Assembly (NCBI RefSeq): GCF_001646665.1
Contig: NZ_LWBU01000395.1
Coordinates: 1 to 64,000 of the forward strand
Reading direction: 5' to 3'
Length of the DNA: 64,000 nucleotides
Origin: Streptomyces noursei
Lineage (GTDB): Bacteria > Actinomycetota > Actinomycetes > Streptomycetales > Streptomycetaceae
Both the position numbers and the translations under genes were made by a program. Shown piece by piece: positions 29,593 through 38,581 of this stretch. The notes beneath the pieces were generated by a model, which worked only from the letters and a program-made list of their open reading frames with translations, was not told the DNA's origin and made no database searches. The number at the start of each line of letters is the position of its first letter. Within the stretch, counting starts at the first letter, position 1.

Positions 29593-30795
29593 TCAGGACG
29601 TCGCCGCCAGCGCCACCGTCGCCGCCACCGTGCCGGACGCCGCCAGCACCAGGCTCGTCCCCATGAAGCGGCCCAGCGCGATACGGGTCCCGTGCCACCG
29701 GCAGCGCTCGAACCACAGCAGCGTCGCCAGCGACGCCCACGGGGTGACCAGCGGGCCCACGTTGACGCCGATCAGCAGCCCCAGCAGCTGCTCGTGGTTG
29801 GCCGGCGGCACCACCGCCTCACCGGCCACGTACGCCGGGAGGTTGTTGAGCGCGTTGGAGAACCCCGCCCCGACCGCCGCCGTGCGCAGCACCCCCAGCG
29901 GGCCCTCCTGCGCCCCGATCGCGGACGCCAGCAGCCGGTCCATGCCCAGCGCGCCGGCCGTCTCCACCACCAGGAACATCCCCGGCACCAGCACCAGCAG
30001 CCGCCACGGCACCAGCGACCACCGCAACTCCTCGCGGCGGCGCCGGGCGAACGCCGCGGCCACCACCAGCGCCGCCGCCGTCGACGCCACCCACAGCGGG
30101 ACCAGGTCGGCCAGCAGCACCAGCAGGAACCCGCCGCACACCACCGCGCACACCCGCAGCAGCACCGGGTCGGCGGGGCGCGGCGGCTCCGGCGGCAGGT
30201 AGCGGTCCTCGCCCCGGGCCCCGCGCCGCCAGTAGAACACCCACAGGCACACCATCGTGGCCGCGATCGCCGCCACCTGCGGCGGCCACATCACGGCCGC
30301 CATCCCCGACGGCGACAGCGCCACCCGGTCGGCGGCCAGCAGGTTCGTCAGGTTCGACACCGGCAGCAGCAGGCTCGCCGTGTTCGCGAGCCACACCGTC
30401 GTCATCGCCAGCGGCACCGCCGCGATGCCCACCCGCGTCGCCAGCGCCAGCATCACGGGCGTCAGCAGCACCGCCGTCGTGTCCAGATTGAGCGTGATCG
30501 TGGTGACCGAGGCGAACACCACGCACAGCCCGAACAGCAGGACGTAACTGCCCCTCCCGGCCCGCGCCACCCACGTGGCCACCACGTCGAAGACCTCGGC
30601 CTTCCCCGTCAGTTCCGCCAGGACGATCACCGTCGCCAGGAACACCAGCAGCGGCCCCACCCTGGCCAGCACGTCCGCGGCCGGACCGGACGGCAGCAGC
30701 CCCGTCGCCACCGCGAGCAGCCCCAGTACCAACAGCGCCCCGGCCAGCCAGTCCAGCGGATGCAGACGTCTGAGGAAGGTCACGGCCATCAGCAT
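29593..30795 (-). CDS. ArsB/SLC13-type ion permease
   Basis: A 400-residue protein with about 10-11 hydrophobic helices and no large soluble domain. The segments 'TITLNLDTTAVLLTPVMLAL' and 'GAGFSNALNNLPAYVAGEAV' correspond to the two half-site loops of the ion transporter superfamily (ArsB, NhaD, CitM). 'VWLANTASLLLPVSNLTNLL' is another arsenite-permease-like stretch. It could export arsenite or move dicarboxylates or Na+; no ArsR or ArsC gene is adjacent, so arsenic is not supported by context. ATG 30795 with GGGGG upstream is preferred to ATG 30789. It is divergent from the giant TIR-NACHT gene across only 47 nt. Confidence 0.82.
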   Translation of the reverse strand: MLMAVTFLRRLHPLDWLAGALLVLGLLAVATGLLPSGPAADVLARVGPLLVFLATVIVLAELTGKAEVFDVVATWVARAGRGSYVLLFGLCVVFASVTTITLNLDTTAVLLTPVMLALATRVGIAAVPLAMTTVWLANTASLLLPVSNLTNLLAADRVALSPSGMAAVMWPPQVAAIAATMVCLWVFYWRRGARGEDRYLPPEPPRPADPVLLRVCAVVCGGFLLVLLADLVPLWVASTAAALVVAAAFARRRREELRWSLVPWRLLVLVPGMFLVVETAGALGMDRLLASAIGAQEGPLGVLRTAAVGAGFSNALNNLPAYVAGEAVVPPANHEQLLGLLIGVNVGPLVTPWASLATLLWFERCRWHGTRIALGRFMGTSLVLAASGTVAATVALAATS

Positions 30796-30806
30796 AGGTT
30801 TTCCCC

Positions 30807-30843
30807 CGGACAGCGCACCCGGCCGAGGCCTAATGTGGACACA
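30807..30843 (+). promoter_or_regulatory. Leaderless promoter of the TIR-NACHT-WD40 gene
   Basis: A TAATGT hexamer (30831-30836) is followed after exactly six bases by the ATG at 30843, the classic Streptomyces leaderless arrangement. A weak -35 (CGGACA, 30807-30812) stands 18 bases upstream. There is no ribosome-binding site. Confidence 0.6.
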
Positions 30844-33800
30844 TGCCGACGGGTGACGAAGCGGGGCAGTGCACGACCGGGTTGGACTTCTTCATCAGCT
30901 ACTCACCGGCCGACGAGGCATGGGCGTCCTGGATCGCCTGGACCCTCGAAGAGGCCGGATACCGCACCGTCGTACAGGCCTGGGACTTCGTACCGGGCAG
31001 CAACTTCATCGACTTCATGGACCGCGGCGTCAGCGAGTCCGCCGCCGTCGTCGCCGTCCTCTCCCGCCACTACGAACGCTCCACCTACGGCCGCATGGAG
31101 TGGACCGCCGCCCTGCGGGCCGACCCCGAGACGCCGGAACGGCGGCTGCTCACCGTCCGCGTGGACGACATCCCCGTCGAAGGGCTGCTCGCCACCATCA
31201 CCTACGTCGACCTCGTCGGCGTCCGGGACGCCGCCGCCGCCCGCTCCCTCCTCCTGGCCCGCGTCGAGCAGGCCCTCGACGGCCACGCCCGCCCCGCCCG
31301 CCGCCCCGGCTACCCCGGCGACGCGGCCACCGCCCGCAGCACCGGCCGCCCCGTCACCCCCGAGGCCCGCCTGCCCGCCCAGCGGTGGATCGGCGGCCCC
31401 GGCTGGGCCGGCCGCCGCCGCCCGCAGAAGGCACCCCGCTACCCGCAGGGCGCGCAGGACCCCGCCGCGCAGGACGCCGTGACCCTCCTCCACCTCGCCG
31501 GCCCCGACTTCGGGCGCGGCCGCGAACCGGAGGCCCTGCGGCGCGAGATCCGCGGCGACCTCATCGTCCTGCGCGACAGCGGCGCACCCGCCCCCGACCT
31601 GCTCGTCGTCACCGGCGACCTCACCGCGTCCGGCAGCCCCCGCGAATGCGACCAGGCCCTCGCCTTCCTCACCTCCTTACGCTCCCTGCTCGACCTGCCG
31701 CCGCAGCGCGTCGTCGTCGTCCCCGGCGCCCAGGACGTCAACCAGGCCGCCTGCCGCGCCTACTTCCACACCTGCGAGGCCGACGAGATCGCCCCGCAAC
31801 CCCCGTACTGGCCCAAATGGCGCCACTACACCCGGCTGTTCCGCAGCTTCTACCACGGCCTGGACACCGTCTTCGACAGCGACCAGCCCTGGACCCTCTT
31901 CCCGGTGCCCGAACTGCACACCGTCGTCGCCGGGTTCAACTCCTCCCTCGCCCACAGCCACCGCCTGGAGGACCAGTACGGCCACATCGGACGCGACCAG
32001 GCCGCCTGGTTCGCCGAGGCGCTGCGCCCGTACGAGGAGGAGGGCTGGCTCCGCGTCGGCGCCCTGCGCCACCCCCTCACCCGCGGGACGCGCCCCGGCG
32101 ACGCCGACGGCGGCCCCGGCGCCCTCGTCGACACCGACACCCTCACCGAACTCGCCGGCCCCCGCCTCCACCTGCTGCTCCACGGCCCCACCGGCGGCCC
32201 CCGCACCACCGGCACCGTCCCCAGCCACACCCGCCTGCCCGGCACCGGCGCCGACCCCGCCGCCGGCCTGCCCCTGCTCGGCGCGGCCGCCCCCGCCCGC
32301 TTCCAGCTCCTGCGCATCGCCGCCGACGGCATCACCCGCTGGTACGACCGAGGCCGCACCGGACCGGAGGCGTTCCCCGGCCGCTGGCCCCGCGCCGGCC
32401 GGATCTTCCCCGCCGCCGAACCGCCCGCCGCCCCCGCCGGCCCCGGCCCCGCCGACCGGCCCGCCCCGCACGGCGACCCCCCGGACTCCCTGACCGAACG
32501 GGTCAAGGAGGTGTGCCTGGCCCGCCGCGACGGCGTACGGCTGCGGGACGTGCCCCGCCGCACCCCCGGCGACATGGCCCAGATCATGGCCACCTGGCGG
32601 GAGGAGGGCGTCGTCCGCCAGGCGCGGATCGCCGTCCACCCCGGCACCCCCACCGACGACCAGCTCGACCGGTTCGCCGCCCAACTGCACGCCTCCGGCC
32701 CCGGCGTGGAGGCCGAGATCGTCCACGACGGCCCCGCCCCCGCCGCCGCCCTGCGCGACCGCGCCGTCCGCCACGGCATCCGCGTCCGCAGCTTCCCCGA
32801 GTTCCAGGGCCTGCTCGACCTGCGCGGCTACGTCACCGCCCAGACCGGCCGCCTCCTCGCCAGCGACAGCTACGCCCCCGTCCGCTACCTCCCCCAGCGC
32901 TACCGCGACGCCGACCGGCCCGACGGCGACCCGGGCGCCGAGCACGACAACCTCGTCGAGGACCTGCTGGAACTGCTGGAGGCCGACCACGGCCGCTTCG
33001 TCCTCCTCCTCGGCGACTTCGGCCACGGCAAGACCTTCGCACTGCGGGAACTCGCCCGCCGCATCCCCGAGGAACTGCCGCACCTCACCCCGATCCTCAT
33101 CCCGCTGGGCACCCTGGACCGCGCCCACAGCCTCGAAGGGCTCGTCGCCGCCCACCTCGCCGGCCACGACGTCGACACCATCGACCTGCGCGCCCTGCGC
33201 TACATGCTCGCCCAGGGCCGCGTCGTCCTCCTCTTCGACGGCTTCGACGAACTCGTCAACCGCGTCAGCTACGACCGCGCGGCCGACCACCTCCAGGTCC
33301 TCCTCGACGCCGCCGTCGACAACGCCAAGATCGTGGTCTCCAGCCGCACCCAGCACTTCAAGTCCCACGAACAGGTCCTCACCGCCCTCGGAGAACGCGT
33401 CGGCCTGCTGCCGCAGCGCCGGATCCTGTCCGTGCAGGGCTTCACCTCCGACCAGATCCGCTCCTACCTCGCCAAGACCTACGGCGACGAGGAGGCCGCC
33501 GAACGCCGCCACCGCCTCCTGCGGAACATCCCCGACCTGCTCGCCCTGTGCCGCAACCCCCGGCTGCTGTCCTTCGTCGCCCAGCTCGGCACCGACCGGC
33601 TGCGCGCCGTCGCCGGAGCCGGCCGCGCGCTCAGCCCCGCCCGGCTCTACGAGGACGTCTTCACCTCCTGGCTCCAGTACGAGGCCGACCGCGGCAGCAA
33701 GGGCCCCGGCTCCCCGCCCGGCCTCGCCCTGCCCGAACTGTGGGCCGCCGTCACCGCCCTCGCCCGGCGCCTGTGGGAGTCCGGCCGCACCGCGCTGCGC

Positions 33801-36674
33801 CTGGACGAACTCACCGACGCCGTCGCCGGCACCCTCAGCCGCCTCACCGAGACCCCCCGGTCCGCCCTGGAACTCGGCCACGCCGTCGGCGCGGGCAGCC
33901 TCCTCGTCCGCACCGACGAGGGACTGTTCCACTTCATCCACGGCTCCGTCGAGGAATGGCTCATCGCCCGCGAGGCCGCCCGACACCTCGACCGGGGCCA
34001 GTACGGACTCCTCCACGCCCGGCCCCTCAGCCGCCTCGCCGTCGAGTTCCTCTGCGACCTCGCCGACCACGAGCGGTGCGCCCGCTGGGTGCGCGACACC
34101 CTGGAGGGCCGCACGGCGGCGGGCGAGACCGCCCGCGCCAACGCCGTCCGCATCGGCGACCGGCTGCGCGTACCCGCCCACGCCGACCTGCGCGGCGCCC
34201 GCCTCGCCGGCGAGGACCTCTCCCACCGGGACTTCTCCGGCGTCGACCTCACCGGAGCCGACCTCACCGACACCCGCCTCGTCGGCGCCAACCTCCAGCA
34301 GGCCGACCTCACCGGCGCCCGCCTCGCCGGCGCCCGCCTCGACCGGGCCGACCTGCGCGGCGCGAACCTCACCGACGCCGACCTCCGGCGCGCCCGCCTC
34401 ACCCGCACCGACCTGCGCGACGCCCGCCTCACCCGCAGCCGCTGGCACCGCGCCGCCCTCATCGACCCCGTCGTCGACGACACCACCCGGGCCGCCCCCG
34501 AACTGGCGACCGCCGCCATCGCCCCCGGCATGCCCGTCGAGGCGGGCTTCCGCCCCTCGTCCGTCGGCGTCCCCTACGGCTACGGCATGCGCACCGGCCG
34601 GCTCCCCGAGCCGATCGCGTACAGCCCCGACGGCGAACTCCTCCTCGTCGGCAGCGAGGACGGCGGCATCCTCGTCTGCGACACCGCCGACGGCCGCGCC
34701 CTGCGCACCCTCCAGGGACACCAAGGGCGCGTGTACGCCGTCAAGCACGGCCCCGGTGTCATCGCGTCCGGCGGCTCCGACGGCGTGGTCCGCCTCTGGG
34801 ACCCCGTCTCCGGCGCGTGCCGCCACCGGCTCGACATCCACCCCGACGGGGTGTGGCCCGTGACGCTCGGCCCGGACGGCACCCGGCTCGCGACCGGCGA
34901 CGCCGAGGGCCTGGTCACCGTCTGGGACGTCGCCACCGGTGAGCCCCTGCACCGGCTGCCCGGCCACCGCGCCCCCGTCTACACCGCGGTCTTCAGCCCC
35001 GACGGCCGCACCCTCGTCACCGGCGACGCCGCCGCCTGCGTACGGATGTGGTCCCTGGCGACCGGGCGCTGCGAGCGGGAACTGCCCGGCCACGGCAGGG
35101 CCGTCTACCGCGCCCGGTACAGCCCCGACGGCACGCTCCTCGCCACCGGCGACAAGGACGGCACCGTCCGCGTCTGGAACGCGGACGACGGCCGGCCCCG
35201 CCAGGAGTTCACCGGCCACACCGGGCGGGTCTACACCCTGGACTTCCACCCCGGCGGACGGCTGCTCGCCAGCGGCTGCACCGACGGGCAGGTCCGCCTC
35301 TGGGACCCGGTCGTCGGCACCCCGCTCGGCAGCCTGGAGCGCTGCCCCGGCGCGATGTACCAGGTCGCATTCAGCGCCGACGGGAAACTGCTCGCCGGCT
35401 GCGACAGCGACGGCACGGTCCGGCTGTGGACCGTCACCAGCACACCCCGGCAGGGGCACGTCGTCACCCTGCACGCCCGCCGCCCCACCCCGCACCGGGG
35501 ATCCGCCTGGGCGTGCGCCTTCCACCCGCACGAATCCCAGCTGCTGACCGTCGGCAACGACGGCGGCGCCCAGATCTGGGACGCCGCCACCGGCCAGGGC
35601 AAACGAATCCTGCGCGGCCACGGCAGGCGCGTCACCGGCGTGGCGTTCAGTGCCGACGGCACCCGCCTCGCCTCCTGCGGCAGCGACGGGGCGGTACGCC
35701 TCTGGGACACCCGCACCGGCTCGCGCACCGGGGAACTCACCGGGCGCGGCGACCGGCTCGTCTCCGCCGCGTTCAGCCCCGCCCGGCCCGTCCTCGGCAC
35801 CGCCAGCAACGACGGCGGCGTCCACCTGTGGAGCCAGGACGGCGAGTTCCTGCGCGAACTGGACGCCGAGACCGAGCACATCTGGGCCCAGGCCTTCAAC
35901 CACGCGGGCGACCTGCTGGCCACCGCCAACGACGACGACACCGTCCGCGTCTGGTTCCGCTCCACCGGGGCCCGCGTCGCCACCCTCGACCGGCACCGCG
36001 GCCGGGTGCGCTCCATCGCCTTCCGCGCCGACGGCGACCTCCTGGCGACCGGCTGCGACGACAGTCTCGTACGCCTCTGGCAGGCGCGCGAGGGCCGCCT
36101 GCTGGCCGAACTCCCGGGCCACGAGGACCGCGTGTACGGCGTCGCCTTCGGCCCCGGCGACGCCTGGCTCGCCAGCGTCTCCTGGGACGGCACCGCCATC
36201 GTCCGGCACGGCGCGGACACCGGGCCGGGGCTCCGGCTGCGCGCCGGCGGCGGCAAACTGTGGACGGTCGCCGCCCACCCCACCCGGCCGGTCCTCGCCA
36301 CCGCGGGCGACAACCGCGTCGTCGTGCTCTGGAACGCCGACACCGGTGCCCGGCTCGCCGAACTCGCCGGCCACACCGGCCGCGTGCTGTCCGTGGCGTT
36401 CAGCCCCGACGGCACGGCACTGGCCAGCGGCGCCGAGGACGGCACGGTACGCCTGTGGAACCTCCCGCCCGGCGGCGGCGCCTCCTCGCCGCGCGCCACC
36501 CTCATCGGCGTGCCGGACGGCTGGGCCGCCCTGACGCCGTCCGGCGGCTACAAGTGCGAGGGCGACCTGGCGGGCGAGTTCTGGCACGTGGTGGGCATGT
36601 ACCGGTTCCAGCCGGGGGAGTTGGACGCCTTCCTGCCGGGGGTGCGCAGACTGCCCCTCGGCGAGGAACTGTGA
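30843..36674 (+). CDS. Giant TIR / pseudo-metallophosphoesterase / NACHT / pentapeptide / WD40 protein
   Basis: A 1943-residue signalling or defence-type NTPase. Domains in order: (1) TIR at about 14-145 ('LDFFISYSPADEAWASWIAW', Glu86 in 'YGRMEW'). (2) A metallophosphoesterase-like domain at about 210-470 whose metal motifs are decayed: 'LHLAGPDFG' in place of the family's LHxSDxxF, 'VPGAQDVN' (294-300) in place of PGNHDVN, and 'HGPTG' (447-451) in place of HGHTH; only GD (258-259) remains. (3) A linker, then NACHT with Walker A 'GDFGHGKT' (724-731) and Walker B 'LLFDGFDEL' (D799). (4) Pentapeptide A(D/N)LxxA repeats at about 1114-1200. (5) About 14-15 WD40 repeats at 1250-1875, enough for two seven-blade propellers. 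(6) A conserved C-terminal 'EGDLAGEFWHVVGMYRFQPG'. Inferred: WD40 sensing, NACHT oligomerisation, TIR as effector (possibly NAD-directed). Confidence 0.9.
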   Translation: MPTGDEAGQCTTGLDFFISYSPADEAWASWIAWTLEEAGYRTVVQAWDFVPGSNFIDFMDRGVSESAAVVAVLSRHYERSTYGRMEWTAALRADPETPERRLLTVRVDDIPVEGLLATITYVDLVGVRDAAAARSLLLARVEQALDGHARPARRPGYPGDAATARSTGRPVTPEARLPAQRWIGGPGWAGRRRPQKAPRYPQGAQDPAAQDAVTLLHLAGPDFGRGREPEALRREIRGDLIVLRDSGAPAPDLLVVTGDLTASGSPRECDQALAFLTSLRSLLDLPPQRVVVVPGAQDVNQAACRAYFHTCEADEIAPQPPYWPKWRHYTRLFRSFYHGLDTVFDSDQPWTLFPVPELHTVVAGFNSSLAHSHRLEDQYGHIGRDQAAWFAEALRPYEEEGWLRVGALRHPLTRGTRPGDADGGPGALVDTDTLTELAGPRLHLLLHGPTGGPRTTGTVPSHTRLPGTGADPAAGLPLLGAAAPARFQLLRIAADGITRWYDRGRTGPEAFPGRWPRAGRIFPAAEPPAAPAGPGPADRPAPHGDPPDSLTERVKEVCLARRDGVRLRDVPRRTPGDMAQIMATWREEGVVRQARIAVHPGTPTDDQLDRFAAQLHASGPGVEAEIVHDGPAPAAALRDRAVRHGIRVRSFPEFQGLLDLRGYVTAQTGRLLASDSYAPVRYLPQRYRDADRPDGDPGAEHDNLVEDLLELLEADHGRFVLLLGDFGHGKTFALRELARRIPEELPHLTPILIPLGTLDRAHSLEGLVAAHLAGHDVDTIDLRALRYMLAQGRVVLLFDGFDELVNRVSYDRAADHLQVLLDAAVDNAKIVVSSRTQHFKSHEQVLTALGERVGLLPQRRILSVQGFTSDQIRSYLAKTYGDEEAAERRHRLLRNIPDLLALCRNPRLLSFVAQLGTDRLRAVAGAGRALSPARLYEDVFTSWLQYEADRGSKGPGSPPGLALPELWAAVTALARRLWESGRTALRLDELTDAVAGTLSRLTETPRSALELGHAVGAGSLLVRTDEGLFHFIHGSVEEWLIAREAARHLDRGQYGLLHARPLSRLAVEFLCDLADHERCARWVRDTLEGRTAAGETARANAVRIGDRLRVPAHADLRGARLAGEDLSHRDFSGVDLTGADLTDTRLVGANLQQADLTGARLAGARLDRADLRGANLTDADLRRARLTRTDLRDARLTRSRWHRAALIDPVVDDTTRAAPELATAAIAPGMPVEAGFRPSSVGVPYGYGMRTGRLPEPIAYSPDGELLLVGSEDGGILVCDTADGRALRTLQGHQGRVYAVKHGPGVIASGGSDGVVRLWDPVSGACRHRLDIHPDGVWPVTLGPDGTRLATGDAEGLVTVWDVATGEPLHRLPGHRAPVYTAVFSPDGRTLVTGDAAACVRMWSLATGRCERELPGHGRAVYRARYSPDGTLLATGDKDGTVRVWNADDGRPRQEFTGHTGRVYTLDFHPGGRLLASGCTDGQVRLWDPVVGTPLGSLERCPGAMYQVAFSADGKLLAGCDSDGTVRLWTVTSTPRQGHVVTLHARRPTPHRGSAWACAFHPHESQLLTVGNDGGAQIWDAATGQGKRILRGHGRRVTGVAFSADGTRLASCGSDGAVRLWDTRTGSRTGELTGRGDRLVSAAFSPARPVLGTASNDGGVHLWSQDGEFLRELDAETEHIWAQAFNHAGDLLATANDDDTVRVWFRSTGARVATLDRHRGRVRSIAFRADGDLLATGCDDSLVRLWQAREGRLLAELPGHEDRVYGVAFGPGDAWLASVSWDGTAIVRHGADTGPGLRLRAGGGKLWTVAAHPTRPVLATAGDNRVVVLWNADTGARLAELAGHTGRVLSVAFSPDGTALASGAEDGTVRLWNLPPGGGASSPRATLIGVPDGWAALTPSGGYKCEGDLAGEFWHVVGMYRFQPGELDAFLPGVRRLPLGEEL

Positions 36675-36682
36675 CGGTCGCA

Positions 36683-36695
36683 TAGTCTCGCCGTA
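36683..36695 (+). promoter_or_regulatory. Leaderless-type promoter of the VWA gene
   Basis: TAGTCT (36683-36688) is followed by six bases and then the ATG at 36695, the same geometry as upstream of the giant gene. No clear -35 and no ribosome site is seen, so the gene can be read both from the upstream gene and on its own. Confidence 0.4.
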
Positions 36696-37411
36696 TGCCG
36701 ATCAGCCTGCAGAAGATCGAAGAGACCGCGCCGGCTCTGGTCGGCCTCTACAAGAGCGCGGGCATCTCGCTGCGCAAGCACGGGCTGAGCGGCGAACGCG
36801 CCGCCGTCTACCTGGTGATCGACTACTCGGGCTCGATGAAGCCGTACTACGGCGACGGCAGCGTCCAGGCGCTCGCCGACCGGGTGCTGGGCCTGTCGGC
36901 CAACCTCGACGACGACGGACGCGTCCCGGTGGTCTTCTTCTCCACGGACGTGGACGCCGAGACCGAGATCGCCCTCGCCGACCACCGGGGCCGGATCGAC
37001 CGGATCGTCGCGGGCCTGGGGCACATGGGGAAGACCAGCTACCACCTGGCCATGGACGCGGTCATCGACCACTACCTGGACAGCGGCGCCACCGCCCCGG
37101 CCCTGGTGGTCTTCCAGACGGACGGCGGTCCCGTCAACAAGCTCGCCGCCGAGCGCTACCTGTGCAAGGCCGCCCGGCTGCCGCTCTTCTGGCAGTTCAT
37201 CGGCTTCGGCGACCCCGCGAGCCGCCAGTTCGACTTCCTCCGCAAGCTCGACGAACTCGCTGTCCCCGCCAAACGCCGCGTCGACAACGCCGGCTTCTTC
37301 CACGCGGGCACCGACCCGCGCCGCGTACCCGACGCCGAGCTGTACGACCGGCTGGTCGCCGAGTTCCCCGCCTGGCTCGCCGCCGCCCGCGCCCAGGGCA
37401 TCGTGCGGTGA
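36695..37411 (+). CDS. VWA-domain protein of TerF type
   Basis: A 238-residue protein that is essentially one von Willebrand A domain. The MIDAS metal site is intact: 'LVIDYSGSMK' (DxSxS), the Thr in 'MGKTSYHLAMD' and 'VVFQTDGGPVN'. The N-terminal 'MPISLQKIEETAPALVGLYKS' is the opening typical of tellurite-resistance TerF and stand-alone Streptomyces VWA proteins. It begins 20 nt after the giant NACHT gene on the same strand and is probably part of its unit. VWA proteins often pair with AAA or NACHT ATPases or Ter proteins as adaptors, so a partnership is reasonable but inferred. Its stop overlaps the HutD start (GTGA). Confidence 0.9.
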   Translation: MPISLQKIEETAPALVGLYKSAGISLRKHGLSGERAAVYLVIDYSGSMKPYYGDGSVQALADRVLGLSANLDDDGRVPVVFFSTDVDAETEIALADHRGRIDRIVAGLGHMGKTSYHLAMDAVIDHYLDSGATAPALVVFQTDGGPVNKLAAERYLCKAARLPLFWQFIGFGDPASRQFDFLRKLDELAVPAKRRVDNAGFFHAGTDPRRVPDAELYDRLVAEFPAWLAAARAQGIVR

Positions 37412-37965
37412 CGGGGGTGCGCGTGCTGCGGGCGGCCGGGCGGCCGGCGGTGCCGTGGAAGAACGGCGGCGGCGTCACCCGGGAGATCGCCGCCCTCCCC
37501 GAGGACGCGGGCACCGACGGCTTCGACTGGCGCGTCAGCCTCGCGGACGTCCACCGGGACGGGCCGTTCTCCGCCTTCCCCGGTACGGAGCGCGTCCTCA
37601 CCGTCGTCGACGGCGCGGGCATGGACCTCGACGCCGGGGGGCGCCGGCTGCGTGCCGCGCCGTACGCCCCGTGCCCCTTCCCCGGCGACGTCCCGACGTA
37701 CGGGCGGCTCCTCGCCGGGCCGGTCGTCAACCTCAACGTGATGCACCGGCGCGGGGCGGTCGCGGCGGACGTCACGGTCGTCCGGGGCGGGTACGCCGTC
37801 GCCGTACCGGCGGACGCGACCGTGCTGGTCGTCGCCCTCGACGGGCCGGCGCGGGCGGCGGGCGCGGAACTGGGGCGGTACGACGCGGTGTTGTGCCCGG
37901 CCGGGCGGGCGGAGGTCCGCACGGAGGGGTACGCGGCGGTCGTCACGCTCCGCCGGACGGGCTGA
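37408..37965 (+). CDS. HutD-family protein
   Basis: A 185-residue double-stranded beta-helix protein. 'PWKNGGGVTREIAALPEDAG' is the signature of HutD, followed by 'FDWRVSLADVHRDGPFSAFP' and 'VNLNVMHRRGAV'. HutD proteins are linked to histidine use in Pseudomonas, where they are thought to limit the pathway, but the biochemistry is unsettled. No other hut gene is nearby, so here it may have another role. The start is taken as GTG 37408, overlapping the VWA stop; GTG 37417 is an alternative. Confidence 0.85.
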   Translation: MTGVRVLRAAGRPAVPWKNGGGVTREIAALPEDAGTDGFDWRVSLADVHRDGPFSAFPGTERVLTVVDGAGMDLDAGGRRLRAAPYAPCPFPGDVPTYGRLLAGPVVNLNVMHRRGAVAADVTVVRGGYAVAVPADATVLVVALDGPARAAGAELGRYDAVLCPAGRAEVRTEGYAAVVTLRRTG

Positions 37966-38060
37966 GCCGGCCGTGTGATTGTGCCCCGACCGTCGTGAGC
38001 GGGCGGGACCGGCGGGTAGGGCTGCACCTCGGGGCCGGCCACCGGACAGGAGACACTCAT

Positions 38061-38495
38061 ATGCGCCGTGCAGGTTTCACCGTCGCCGCCACGACCGCGT
38101 TCACGCTCGCGGCCGCCGGGCAGGGCTGGGCGAGCACCACCAGTGGCGACATCACCACCAGCTGGGGGGACCGCAGCCGGATCCAGCTGACCTGGGTCGA
38201 CCGGAACTCCTTCCGCGACGGCACGCTCGCCGTCGCCGACCAGACGTGCGACGAGCGGTCCCTCTACGTCACCCTCACCGTCCGGACGGGCTCCGGCGCC
38301 ACCCTCGCGTCGGACGACAGGCACAACACCCGGGGCTGCGGCACGACCACCGACTTCCGCGGCATCGGCGCCACGGACGCGGGCGGCATCAAGAGCGTCA
38401 CGATGACCCTGTGCCGCCGGGCGGCCGGAACGACCGACCACTGCGAGACGCGGTACACGAGCTTCAACCCGTACAACCCGTCCTTCTCGTTCTGA
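38061..38495 (+). CDS. Small secreted protein
   Basis: A 144-residue protein with a clear Sec signal peptide ('MRRAGFTVAATTAFTLAAAG', cleavage likely after 'GWA-S'). The mature part of about 120 residues is Thr/Ser-rich, with four cysteines ('QTCDERS', 'RGCGTTT', 'TLCRRAA', 'DHCETRY') likely to form two disulfides. The C-terminus is aromatic-rich ('SFNPYNPSFSF'). I do not recognise the family; similar proteins are annotated as hypothetical secreted proteins in Streptomyces. The ATG at 38061 has AGGAG at good spacing. A perfect inverted repeat follows 40 nt after the stop. Confidence 0.75.
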   Translation: MRRAGFTVAATTAFTLAAAGQGWASTTSGDITTSWGDRSRIQLTWVDRNSFRDGTLAVADQTCDERSLYVTLTVRTGSGATLASDDRHNTRGCGTTTDFRGIGATDAGGIKSVTMTLCRRAAGTTDHCETRYTSFNPYNPSFSF

Positions 38496-38535
38496 GACCG
38501 CCGACCGCCCTCGGTGCGCAGAGGACGCCGGATGC

Positions 38536-38566
38536 CCGATACCCGACAGAGGGTGTCGGGTATCGG
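38536..38566. terminator. Perfect 13-bp inverted repeat between the secreted-protein gene and the PNPOx gene
   Basis: CCGATACCCGACA (38536-38548) and its exact complement (38554-38566) enclose a 5-nt loop. It may terminate the secreted-protein transcript. Because it ends only 15 nt before the next ATG it could also be an operator for that gene. Confidence 0.6.
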
Positions 38567-38581
38567 CGGTTCCATGGGCTC

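Noticed and set aside
29593-30795. Arsenite efflux (arsB) assignment for the permease
   Set aside because: The family also includes Na+/H+ and dicarboxylate carriers, and there is no ArsR or arsenate reductase gene beside it.
30869-34942. A 1357-codon plus-strand frame overlapping the TIR-NACHT gene in another frame
   Set aside because: Arg/Pro/His-rich frame-shifted shadow; no motif and no start signal.
31677-36683. A 1668-codon minus-strand frame opposite the giant TIR-NACHT gene
   Set aside because: Antisense shadow; composition is Gly/Ala/Val/Glu-rich and shows no domain.
37408-37965. Part of a histidine utilisation (hut) cluster
   Set aside because: No hutH, hutU or hutI is nearby; only the HutD-like protein is present.
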